NCBI GenBank assembly: GCA_003647825.1
Contig: QMNP01000077.1
Location: forward strand, 1-7,010
Direction: 5' to 3'
Source: Candidatus Cloacimonadota bacterium
GTDB lineage: Bacteria; Cloacimonadota; Cloacimonadia; Cloacimonadales; TCS61
Length of the DNA stretch: 7,010 nt
Position 1 is the stretch's first letter. Each line of letters starts with the position of its first letter. The notes beneath the pieces were generated by a model. That model saw only the letters and a program-made list of their open reading frames with translations, was not told the DNA's origin and made no database searches. This document shows, one piece after another, positions 1 through 6,558 of this stretch. Position numbers and translations under genes: made by a program.

Positions 1-1
1 C

Positions 2-124
2 AAGTTTACGAAGGATGGGGGGAAGTTACAACTTCGAGCTTCAGTAGAAAAGCCTGGTCGTATAAATCACCAGGCGACTGGTAGAATAAATTTTCCCGGG
101 CAGGAATTTTTCTTCAAAATTTAA
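2..124 (+). CDS. C-terminal end of an unidentified upstream protein (partial)
   Basis: Reading from base 2 gives 40 open codons ending at TAA 122-124. The peptide is mixed polar and hydrophobic, reads like beta-strand material (LQLRASVEKPGRI in the middle), and ends FFFKI. No family is recognised. The frame starting at base 1 is also open for 27 codons, to TAG 82-84, but it would contain three Trp in 27 residues. The base-2 frame has a longer opening and codon choice more like the downstream genes, so it is preferred. The gene lies 78 bases upstream of pilM on the same strand, so it could belong to the same locus (for example a minor pilin or other secreted component), but nothing seen here shows that. 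Confidence 0.5.
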   Translation, partial: KFTKDGGKLQLRASVEKPGRINHQATGRINFPGQEFFFKI

Positions 125-154
125 AAACCGGGTTAGAAAAAGTTCTCAATTTAT

Positions 155-182
155 TTTTGAGACATGAAAGTTAATATAGAAT
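155..182 (+). promoter_or_regulatory. Weak candidate promoter for the pil operon
   Basis: The 78-base AT-rich gap before pilM contains TAGAAT at 177-182, a five-of-six match to the TATAAT -10 box. The best -35 at about 16 bases spacing is TTTTGA at 155-160, which is poor. A better -35 lookalike, TTGAGA at 157-162, has the wrong spacing, and it also forms the right arm of a small hairpin (TCTCAA 144-149 with TTGAGA 157-162). The gap is the only non-coding space in the window large enough for a promoter. The call rests on position and a -10 match only. Confidence 0.22.
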
Positions 183-202
183 GTAAATATATGTGAGGTT
201 AT

Positions 203-1273
203 ATGGCAAAAGAAAAAAAAGTTAAATTTAAGGAATCGATTGGCCTTGATATTGGCTCTCACAGTATCAAGATGGTTCACTTAAAGAAGCTTCATCAGGG
301 TTTCAAACTGCTGAACTATGAAATCCGCTCGACCATTCCCGACGGTATGGAACCGGTTCAATCTGATCTGACATCAGATAGATATGCGCCCGTTCTTTCC
401 GGGATGCTCAAATCGATGAAGATTAATCCAAAAAAGGTGAAACACATAGTTTCTTCTATAGGTGGGGATAATACCAGCATCAAACAGATCAAAACTATTT
501 TCCTACCCGATGAAGAACTTGAATCAGCCTTGTTTTTTGAAGCAAAGAAACACCTCCCGATCGGAGGATCTGAAATGTTACTGGACTATCAGGTGATAAA
601 TGTAGAAGAGAAAACAAATAACATGAATATTCTTCTGGCTTCCTGCACCAAAGATCTGCTTCAAGAACACTCTGCAATTCTGGCAGCATCTGGTTTAACA
701 CCTGGTATAGTAGATCTGGAATCACTTGCTGTAGCAAATAGTTTTGCGCTTAATTCCTATTTAGAAGAAGGGATCTATGTAATCCTTAATATGGGTATAT
801 TCAAAACAAATATGGTAATTTATGGCCCAAAAGCTAAATTCTTTGCACGCGATGTCGGTTGGGGTGGATACCACATAACCAAAGATATTATGAAACAGAA
901 GAAGATGTCTTATGAAGAAGCCGAGAAATTTAAAATAGAACATGGCTTGAAAGAAGATGATGATAAGGCAGACAGCTCTTCTCTGCTCGCTTTGGATATT
1001 ACAGAGAAAACAGCAGTAGAAATGATAGTTCAAGAAGTAAAAAGATCTATTAGATTTTATGTGAAAGAAGCCGGCAATAGCGATTTTAGAAAATTGATGC
1101 TGGTTGGTGGTTCGGCAAAATTAAAAGGCCTGCCGGAATATATAGCAGATCAGATTAAACTGGAAACAGAAGTTTACAATCCATTTGTAAATTTAGAAAA
1201 ACCAGAGAAATTCCAACAAAAACAAGATCCGCAGCTTGCCCTGGCATTGGGCCTGGCTATGAGACCGGAATAG
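203..1273 (+). CDS. pilM: PilM, actin-like cytoplasmic ATP-binding pilus assembly protein
   Basis: PilM is the cytoplasmic FtsA/actin-like protein of type IV pilus machines. It docks on the N-terminal tail of PilN and links the inner-membrane platform to the motor. The 356 residues match the usual PilM length. Visible motifs in order: phosphate-1 loop GLDIGSHSIKMV (14-25); SHS2-type insert with a FLPDEEL..ALFFEAKKHLP pattern (about 82-135, canonical PilM lP..el..a..wEa.k.iP); phosphate-2-like strand LNMGIFKTN (195-203), with Asn where Asp is usual; RDVGWGGYHIT (216-226); adenosine loop LVGGSAKLKGL (300-310); NPF (326-328); and the C-terminal ALALGLAMR (346-354). There is no transmembrane segment. 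The ATG at 203 has GAGG at 195-198. The only nearby upstream in-frame ATG (191) is followed at once by TGA, which fixes the start. It is the first gene of the tight cluster, 10 bases before the PilN-like gene. Confidence 0.93.
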   Translation: MAKEKKVKFKESIGLDIGSHSIKMVHLKKLHQGFKLLNYEIRSTIPDGMEPVQSDLTSDRYAPVLSGMLKSMKINPKKVKHIVSSIGGDNTSIKQIKTIFLPDEELESALFFEAKKHLPIGGSEMLLDYQVINVEEKTNNMNILLASCTKDLLQEHSAILAASGLTPGIVDLESLAVANSFALNSYLEEGIYVILNMGIFKTNMVIYGPKAKFFARDVGWGGYHITKDIMKQKKMSYEEAEKFKIEHGLKEDDDKADSSSLLALDITEKTAVEMIVQEVKRSIRFYVKEAGNSDFRKLMLVGGSAKLKGLPEYIADQIKLETEVYNPFVNLEKPEKFQQKQDPQLALALGLAMRPE

Positions 1274-1283
1274 GGGAACTGCT

Positions 1284-1877
1284 ATGAATCATTTATATTT
1301 TAAAATAAATCTGAATAAATACGGAGAAATGAGACAGCAGATCGAAAGTGAAAAACGCACTTTCCAAATTACGGCAATTTCTTATGCTCTAATATTCCTT
1401 ATTGCAGTTGGCTTTGTAATTTCGCTCAACCTGAATATGGCTGCAAAGATAGAAGCTCGTCGTACTCTGCTTAAATCTATCAGAGATGAGATCAAATCTT
1501 ATGAGGTAAGTGGTGAATTCCTTTCCAAGAAAGATCTGGAAAGAATGGCCACGATTAGTACACAGAGAATATTCTGGAGTAAAAAACTTGTGGCATTATC
1601 TCAAAAAACCAGTGATAATATTGCTATTACACACTTCTCGTTTAAAAATAATCACTTAAGTTTATTTGGTATAACGCAGATCGATAAAAATCGGAATGAA
1701 TTTCTACTGATCGATGATTTCATCAGTGAATTGAAAGATGATGAACAGATCAGCAAAGATTTTCCAGATATTAAATTTGTGAGATCTAATCGCGATTTAG
1801 AAAAGGATGTAGAGATTCTCCGCTTCCAGATCGACTGTATCTCAGCAGAATTTGATGAAGGTGGGAATAAATTATGA
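1284..1877 (+). CDS. pilN: PilN-like inner-membrane pilus assembly protein
   Basis: PilN is a bitopic inner-membrane protein. Its cytoplasmic N-terminus binds PilM and its periplasmic domain pairs with PilO. The protein has 197 residues. A short cytoplasmic tail holds FKINLN (6-11), which resembles the INLLP motif that inserts into PilM. One transmembrane helix follows at about 29-51, then a charged helical stretch (52-75, likely coiled coil). The periplasmic alpha/beta domain at about 100-188 carries the PilN-type pattern IAITHFSF...LSLFGITQ, then a helix with FISELKDD, then FPDIKFV and a final strand ILRFQIDCIS. Sequence similarity to proteobacterial PilN is weak, so the call rests on topology, the INL motif and its place directly after pilM. 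The start has GGGGA 6 bases upstream. The stop overlaps the next start (ATGA, 1874-1877), implying translational coupling to the PilO-like gene. Confidence 0.82.
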   Translation: MNHLYFKINLNKYGEMRQQIESEKRTFQITAISYALIFLIAVGFVISLNLNMAAKIEARRTLLKSIRDEIKSYEVSGEFLSKKDLERMATISTQRIFWSKKLVALSQKTSDNIAITHFSFKNNHLSLFGITQIDKNRNEFLLIDDFISELKDDEQISKDFPDIKFVRSNRDLEKDVEILRFQIDCISAEFDEGGNKL

Positions 1878-2431
1878 AACAGAAATATCTAATTCTATTT
1901 TTCATAATGATACTTTCTATGCTTTGCTTTTTTTATTTTAGTACAAATAGTATTAAAACGAAGATAGCTAAGATCGGTACTTATGACAGAGCTATCAAGA
2001 AAGATCAGGACAAATTAAATAGTGCAAAAGTTCTTAATGAACAACTTCAGGAAGTATCGAAAGTTATAATGCAAAGCATGACAACGGAAAAAGATTATAC
2101 TCCTGAAGAGACAAATGAGTTCGTTAAAAAATTGGCTACACTGGCCGATAAATACAAGATTGCTGTTACTTCACTGTTCCCGAAGGTAGTATCCTCTGGC
2201 GGCAGAAATTTAGTGGAACAGCAATACACAATGATACTAAATTGTTCATTTGTACAGATGGGAGAATTCCTCTCACAATTGGAAAGCTTCGATCACATCA
2301 TTAAGATAAAAACTTTAGATGTGAGTCCCATCAAACTCGAAAAGAAAGGTGGCAGTACTTCCGAAGATGCGTCAACCCGTTATCGAGTAACAATTGAACT
2401 TTCTACCTTTAAAATTATCAAGGAGGCTTAG
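1874..2431 (+). CDS. pilO: PilO-like inner-membrane pilus assembly protein
   Basis: PilO partners PilN in the inner-membrane alignment platform and connects to PilP. The protein has 185 residues. It shows a very short cytoplasmic N-terminus, one transmembrane helix (about 5-24, rich in Leu, Ile and Phe), a periplasmic coiled-coil stretch (about 29-68, e.g. KKDQDKLNSAKVLNEQLQEV), and a ferredoxin-like domain from about 77 to 183. That domain follows the PilO pattern: helix ETNEFVKKLATLADKYKI, strand YTMILNCSFVQMGEFLSQL, then HIIKIKTLDV and the closing strand YRVTIELSTFKI. A Gly/Ser-rich loop near 159-167 separates the last strands. The gene overlaps the PilN-like gene by 4 bases and ends directly against the next ATG. 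It is assigned by topology, fold pattern and synteny; direct sequence identity to known PilO would be low. Confidence 0.82.
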   Translation: MKQKYLILFFIMILSMLCFFYFSTNSIKTKIAKIGTYDRAIKKDQDKLNSAKVLNEQLQEVSKVIMQSMTTEKDYTPEETNEFVKKLATLADKYKIAVTSLFPKVVSSGGRNLVEQQYTMILNCSFVQMGEFLSQLESFDHIIKIKTLDVSPIKLEKKGGSTSEDASTRYRVTIELSTFKIIKEA

Positions 2432-2986
2432 ATGGAAGAAAAGTATTTAAAAGATTTCGTCATAGCCCTGGTTGTTATATTCCTGATTGTATTAGTTTGG
2501 AAGGATCTGAATTTGTATTCCAAAGTGAATCAAATTCCGCAGGAATCTAAATACAAGAAATTGGCCTTGGGTGAAAGGCTGTTGCAGCAGATTCAGGAAA
2601 TCGAAACTTCAATTAAAGACAGAAAGAATTTCGTGTTCACTGTAACAAAAGATCCGCTGGAGCAAAACCTGATAGTGAAAACTATGAAAGATCTGGAACT
2701 ACAATGGAAAGAAGAAGTAGAAAGCATGGTGCGCCTGGAAACAACCATTGTTCCCGAATCAGGTGAAAAACAAGCTGTGATATCATATAAAGGGAAAACC
2801 AATATGTATCAGATTGGAGATAAATTCACCAAAGGTACCATTACAGATATTCGTTCAGGTGAGATTTCATATTCCAGCAATGGAAACAGCAAGATCCTGA
2901 AAGTTCAAAAGCTTCCAGATAAACCTGAAGTAATTAGGCAATCCACTAAAAGTAAAAACAAAAAAAATAGAGAATATAATTGGTAA
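2432..2986 (+). CDS. pilP: PilP/GspC-like periplasmic linker protein, membrane-anchored
   Basis: This protein occupies the pilP position and probably links the PilN/PilO platform to the N-domain of the secretin. Its 184 residues show a short cytoplasmic tail (EEKYLKDF), one transmembrane helix at about 9-24, and a charged linker containing TKDPLEQN (72-79), reminiscent of the rDPF motif before PilP/GspC domains. A small beta domain follows at about 99-160, with YKGKTNMYQIGDKF, GTITDIRSGEISY and SKILKVQKL. This is the strand, GD turn, I-x-x-I/G-x-V strand plan of PilP and the GspC homology region. Classical PilP is a lipoprotein. This one has no lipobox and is anchored by a helix like GspC. 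The tail (161-184) is strongly basic and ends in EYNW. The start follows the previous stop with no gap (TAGATG), with AGGAGG at 2421-2426. Family identity is inferred from pattern and order. Confidence 0.68.
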   Translation: MEEKYLKDFVIALVVIFLIVLVWKDLNLYSKVNQIPQESKYKKLALGERLLQQIQEIETSIKDRKNFVFTVTKDPLEQNLIVKTMKDLELQWKEEVESMVRLETTIVPESGEKQAVISYKGKTNMYQIGDKFTKGTITDIRSGEISYSSNGNSKILKVQKLPDKPEVIRQSTKSKNKKNREYNW

Positions 2987-3001
2987 TATAAAGGAGAATG
3001 T

Positions 3002-4414
3002 ATGAAAAAGTACAATTTTAAAGAAAAAGCAATCATCACGACGCTTTTCCTATTCGTATTACTTTCTGCTGGGCTGTTTGCACAGGAAAGTGTAAATGAG
3101 CTTCTGGCCAAGAAAATATCGTTAGATGCGGAAGATGCTTCCGTTTCTTTCATAATATCTACTATGGCTCGTCTCAGTGATTGTAATATCGTACTGGCAA
3201 TGGGTATAAATGAAACTGATACAGCTGAGACAGAAGAACAGAAAATCACTATACATATTAAAGAAGTTCCTGTAGAACAAGCGTTGGCACTTGTTGTAAA
3301 ATCAGTTGGGCTATCTTATCGTTTAATTGGTGAGAAAACTTTTATCGTTGGCGATAAAGCCAGAATTGAAGAAGAGATCGGCGAAAGAACTTACATCATA
3401 AATTTAAATTATGTTGATGTAGATAAAATTGTAGCAGCTCTTTCTATAATGCCGGGAGAAGCAGTTCCGATAGCCGGGCAAAATGCTATCTTATTGCGAG
3501 CAAATCCTGAAACATTTGCAGAAATAAGCAAGAAGATCGAAGAGATTGATGTACCACAAAAGCAAATAGAAATAAGAGCTCGCTTAATTGAGATCTCAGT
3601 TTCTGAAGCAGAAAAATATGGTATTGACTGGTCAAAACTGAATACTCTTACAACAATTTTTGCAGAAGATCCCGTTAGTGCAGCCGGTGCTGGACTCCCT
3701 TATGGCTATAATGATGAAACCGGTGCTATTCCCCATGGTGATCTTTCTCCTTTTGGTGAACTTCCGGAAGATCAATATTTTCAGAAAATGGATGATCTGG
3801 AAGATGCTTTCAAATTCAGTCGTCAGATGTATGCTTTTGATGTAACTATTGATTGGTTACTGAAAAATAATGCAGCTCAACTGCTTACAGATACTCGCGT
3901 TACTGCTTTAAATGGTGAAGAAGCCGAGATCCATATTGGTGAGATCGTACCATTTGTAGTAGAAGATAATGATAAGCAGATCCAGGTGGAACGTGAAGAA
4001 GTAGGAATAAAACTCAAAGTTAAACCAAGTGTTAATAAAGATGGTCAGATCACAACCAAGCTGGAACCGGAAGTAAGTTCTGTTATTGAACTGGTTGGTG
4101 GTTATGTACCACGTACAAAAGTAAGGAAAATTACCTCTACTGTTACTGTACCGGATGGTAAAAGAATAATTGTAGGTGGCCTTTTGAATTCTAATATTGT
4201 TACTACCATTAACAAAGTTCCCTTCCTGGGAGATCTGCCTTTTATTGGCAAATTATTCCAACATAAGGTGAATACAGTTAATAATACAGATCTTATTATA
4301 GAGATTACCCCTCATGTGGTTACTTTTGATGATATGAATGTCGAATATGATATTGATGAAAGACTTGAAAGAAAATTAATTAAATTTAAAGATTCTGTGG
4401 AATCTGATGAGTAA
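3002..4414 (+). CDS. pilQ: Short outer-membrane secretin (PilQ/GspD family)
   Basis: Secretins form the gated outer-membrane channel for type IV pili and type II secretion. The protein has 470 residues. A Sec signal peptide comes first (Lys-rich start, hydrophobic core to about 24, likely cleavage after LFA, residue 27). An N0/STN-like domain spans about 36-117 (ITIHIKEVPVEQALALVVKSV, then FIVGD), and one N1/NolW domain about 129-184 (TYIINLNYVDVDKIVAAL, then ISKKIEEIDVPQ). The secretin barrel region runs about 187-440 and shows IEIRARLIEISV, VTVPDGKRIIVGGL, the family signature VPFLGDLPFIGKLF (406-419) and TDLIIEITPHVV. A charged tail of about 30 residues follows. PilQ and GspD usually have 600-750 residues with AMIN or extra N-domains, and neither is present here. 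AAGGAG lies 5 bases before the start. An ATG at 2998 is out of frame and stops after a few codons. Confidence 0.95.
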   Translation: MKKYNFKEKAIITTLFLFVLLSAGLFAQESVNELLAKKISLDAEDASVSFIISTMARLSDCNIVLAMGINETDTAETEEQKITIHIKEVPVEQALALVVKSVGLSYRLIGEKTFIVGDKARIEEEIGERTYIINLNYVDVDKIVAALSIMPGEAVPIAGQNAILLRANPETFAEISKKIEEIDVPQKQIEIRARLIEISVSEAEKYGIDWSKLNTLTTIFAEDPVSAAGAGLPYGYNDETGAIPHGDLSPFGELPEDQYFQKMDDLEDAFKFSRQMYAFDVTIDWLLKNNAAQLLTDTRVTALNGEEAEIHIGEIVPFVVEDNDKQIQVEREEVGIKLKVKPSVNKDGQITTKLEPEVSSVIELVGGYVPRTKVRKITSTVTVPDGKRIIVGGLLNSNIVTTINKVPFLGDLPFIGKLFQHKVNTVNNTDLIIEITPHVVTFDDMNVEYDIDERLERKLIKFKDSVESDE

Positions 4415-4419
4415 GGAGG
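4413..4419 (+). promoter_or_regulatory. Ribosome binding site fixing the lipoprotein start
   Basis: AAGGAGG overlaps the secretin stop codon (TAA 4412-4414) and lies 5 bases before ATG 4425. The same 5-base spacing occurs before the PilP-like, secretin and ATPase starts. An upstream in-frame ATG at 4407 lies within the secretin gene, would add MSKEEQ, and has no comparable site. ATG 4425 is therefore the better start, and it also gives a normal lipoprotein signal sequence. Confidence 0.8.
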
Positions 4420-4424
4420 AACAA

Positions 4425-6539
4425 ATGAAATATTCAAAACTCCTCATAATAGCTGTACTATTAGTTTTGATGGCTATTGTTTTTATTACATCTTGTGATA
4501 ATCGTTCTTTAGAATTACCAAAATATGAAATTGCCAGTATGGTTGCCAATCCGGGAATTATCTATGATGATGATGGTGTTACATTTTCCGAGATCAGCGT
4601 TACAATAAAGGACGATGATGGATTTGCCGTTACCGGTGAAACCGTTACCTTTAGAGCCAATAAAGGTTCTATTTTATATGAAGTACTAACTGATAGTACA
4701 GGTATGGCTCAGACAACTTTCTGGGATAACGAAGAAATTTCAGCTGAAGATCTGCCTTTTACAGCTAATATAGATGCTTTTATTTCTGATGAAAGCCAGA
4801 GAGTTCAAGTAATAATTCAGGAAACTCCTCCTATCGAATCTCTAACTCTTGAATCTCCAGCCGCTTTAAATGTTGCTCAAACAGTAGAATTAAAAGCTAC
4901 TGCTTTAAATGCGATTGGCAGTGTTCCAGATGGAACAATCGTTGTTTTCAGCACAGATTTTGGTTTTTTCTATAACTCTGAAGGCGGTGATCTGGGAAAT
5001 ATCGTGCAGGCTACTACAAATAATGGAATTGCAAAAGCAAATTTAAATGCTGGAACAAATGCCGGTGAAGCAACTATTACCGCTCAAATATCTGATGTCA
5101 TTGATGAAAATTCCATGACGATCAATCCCGGTGTTGGTTCTACGATTGCACTCACAGCAGAACCCCCAATAATTCACGTAAATGTTGGTGAAACTTCTGA
5201 AATTACAGCTGCAGTCAGCGATAGTTATGGCAACTGGGTTGCTGAAGGGACAGGCGTTACATTTACTTCCTCTATTGGTAATATAACTGCCTTTAGCACC
5301 ACAGATGAAAATGGTGAAGCTTTTGCTACTTTCTCTCCAGGTGTTCAATCGGGATTAGCAGAGATCACTGCAGCAGCAGATTCTGCCAATGTAACAACTC
5401 AAATTACAGTAATCAGCGATATGGTTTATTCGCTCGAATATGCAGATCTTACGACGGTAGATATCAACATACTGGGAACAGGTGGAAATGAATCATCAGA
5501 AATTGTTGTAAACTTGTATGATTCTAACGGAAACCTTATTGATGATTCTGAAGATTTGGAAGTGTATTTTAAATTTATCACAGCACCAATTCCTGATTTT
5601 GGTGATATAGGTGCAAACATCAATAATTCTGTCTATTATCCATCTTCAGATTCGGTCAGCGTTCAGCCGGAAAATGGCCAGGCTGTTGTCTCAGTTAGCA
5701 GTGGTACAAATCCAGGTACGATTGCCTTAAAAGCCTATACATTTAACGGTACTCAAGAAATATCAGCTGTAAAATCTAATATTGTTGTGCATGCCGGACC
5801 TCCAAATTCCATCGAATTAACTATTGGCGATGTTGACTCGGCAGAAGATATGGGTGGTGGTGTATGGCAGATCGAATGTGCTGCCATCATTAATGATGAA
5901 TGGGGAAATCCTGTAGATTATAATACTGCTGTATGGTTCTCTTTAGAAGATCCTCAGTATCCGGGCACTGATCCGGATTGGGCAACTATACAAGCTGAAG
6001 CATATGTAGGAAACGAAAATGCCAATACAGATTCACTGGAAGGCGTTGCCTATACCTATTTGAATTATGAAGGTTCGCACACAAACGATACATTAGTTGT
6101 TTGGGTAGAGGTATCCGGACAGTTTACCACTTTTACCGATTCAACTGTAGTTGTTATGCCTATCCAATTTGCAGCTATCGATCTGGTTGTAACTCCTGCT
6201 CACCTGGATTGGATCATTCCAAATGATAATGCACCTAAAGAAACAACTATCCGAGTGCTTGTACTGGACGGACAAAATAATCCGATAAATGGGCAAACGG
6301 TTTACTTCTCGTGTCCGGCAGGAATGCCAATTGGAGGGATAGATCCATATATCGGTGTAACTGGTTCAGATCCGGATTGGCCATTTGGTATGCTGTTTAA
6401 ACAGTTCAGCTTCCAGAAATATGAATGCCCTGCTCCTCCGCCATTTCCGAATCAGGTTACTTATAACATAGAGGTTCTTATATTGGGAACAGGAGTTTCT
6501 GATACAGTTCCAGTAACTCTTTACCGATATGTAGATTAA
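4425..6539 (+). CDS. Large multi-domain Ig-like (Big_1/invasin-type) lipoprotein
   Basis: The protein has 704 residues. Its signal peptide has KYSK, a long hydrophobic core, and a lipobox ITSC that places the lipidated Cys at 24, so it should be exported and membrane-anchored, probably at the outer membrane. The rest reads as about six beta-sandwich repeats: 36-131, 137-234, 239-331, 334-457, 461-579 and 584-704. Each opens with a strand such as LTLESP, IALTAEPP, IELTIG or IDLVVTP, then carries a D-x-x-G-N-x-V/I turn and a T-V-x-F strand. Several close with an AG-x-A-x-ITA-type strand (GTNAGEATITAQ, SGLAEITAA, NPGTIALKA). This is the Big_1/invasin-like pattern. Repeats 2 and 3 are closest to it, and 5 and 6 are most diverged and longer. 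Cys630 and Cys668 in the last repeat could form a disulfide. It sits between the secretin (10-base gap) and the ATPase (19-base gap), in the same operon. Its function is unknown; adhesion, stabilising the secretin, or being cargo are all possible. Confidence 0.88.
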   Translation: MKYSKLLIIAVLLVLMAIVFITSCDNRSLELPKYEIASMVANPGIIYDDDGVTFSEISVTIKDDDGFAVTGETVTFRANKGSILYEVLTDSTGMAQTTFWDNEEISAEDLPFTANIDAFISDESQRVQVIIQETPPIESLTLESPAALNVAQTVELKATALNAIGSVPDGTIVVFSTDFGFFYNSEGGDLGNIVQATTNNGIAKANLNAGTNAGEATITAQISDVIDENSMTINPGVGSTIALTAEPPIIHVNVGETSEITAAVSDSYGNWVAEGTGVTFTSSIGNITAFSTTDENGEAFATFSPGVQSGLAEITAAADSANVTTQITVISDMVYSLEYADLTTVDINILGTGGNESSEIVVNLYDSNGNLIDDSEDLEVYFKFITAPIPDFGDIGANINNSVYYPSSDSVSVQPENGQAVVSVSSGTNPGTIALKAYTFNGTQEISAVKSNIVVHAGPPNSIELTIGDVDSAEDMGGGVWQIECAAIINDEWGNPVDYNTAVWFSLEDPQYPGTDPDWATIQAEAYVGNENANTDSLEGVAYTYLNYEGSHTNDTLVVWVEVSGQFTTFTDSTVVVMPIQFAAIDLVVTPAHLDWIIPNDNAPKETTIRVLVLDGQNNPINGQTVYFSCPAGMPIGGIDPYIGVTGSDPDWPFGMLFKQFSFQKYECPAPPPFPNQVTYNIEVLILGTGVSDTVPVTLYRYVD

Positions 6540-6558
6540 CCGGTTAAAAGGAGATTTA

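Noticed and set aside
52..75. GCCTGGT / ACCAGGC 7-bp hairpin with a 10-base loop
   Set aside because: It lies inside the probable upstream coding sequence, and a stem of this size is expected by chance. No flanking signals were seen.
95..132. CCCGG / CCGGG arms enclosing an AATTTT / AAAATT hairpin, as a structured leader or riboswitch
   Set aside because: The outer stem is 5 bp with large unpaired internal segments, it overlaps the probable upstream stop codon, and no known riboswitch core could be recognised.
144..162. Hairpin TCTCAA / TTGAGA in the gap before pilM, as a terminator of the upstream gene
   Set aside because: The stem is only 6 bp and AT-rich, and no T-run follows on the + strand. 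A short T-run exists on the minus-strand side, but no minus-strand gene is there to end.
2905..3249. Minus-strand open frame across the PilP-like / secretin junction
   Set aside because: It overlaps two well-supported + strand genes, has no ribosome binding site that stands out, and its low-complexity Phe/Leu/Ser composition is typical of an antisense shadow. The other minus-strand open frames and the short + strand frame at 3660-3845 were rejected for the same reason.
4407..4424. Earlier start for the lipoprotein at ATG 4407, inside the secretin gene
   Set aside because: It lacks a ribosome binding site and adds a charged MSKEEQ ahead of a normal lipoprotein signal. AAGGAGG at 4413-4419 points to ATG 4425.
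6536..6547. 12-bp perfect palindrome TTAACCGGTTAA at the lipoprotein stop codon
   Set aside because: It has no loop for an RNA hairpin, there is no second copy, and one or two such palindromes are expected by chance in 7 kb. Called neither operator nor terminator.
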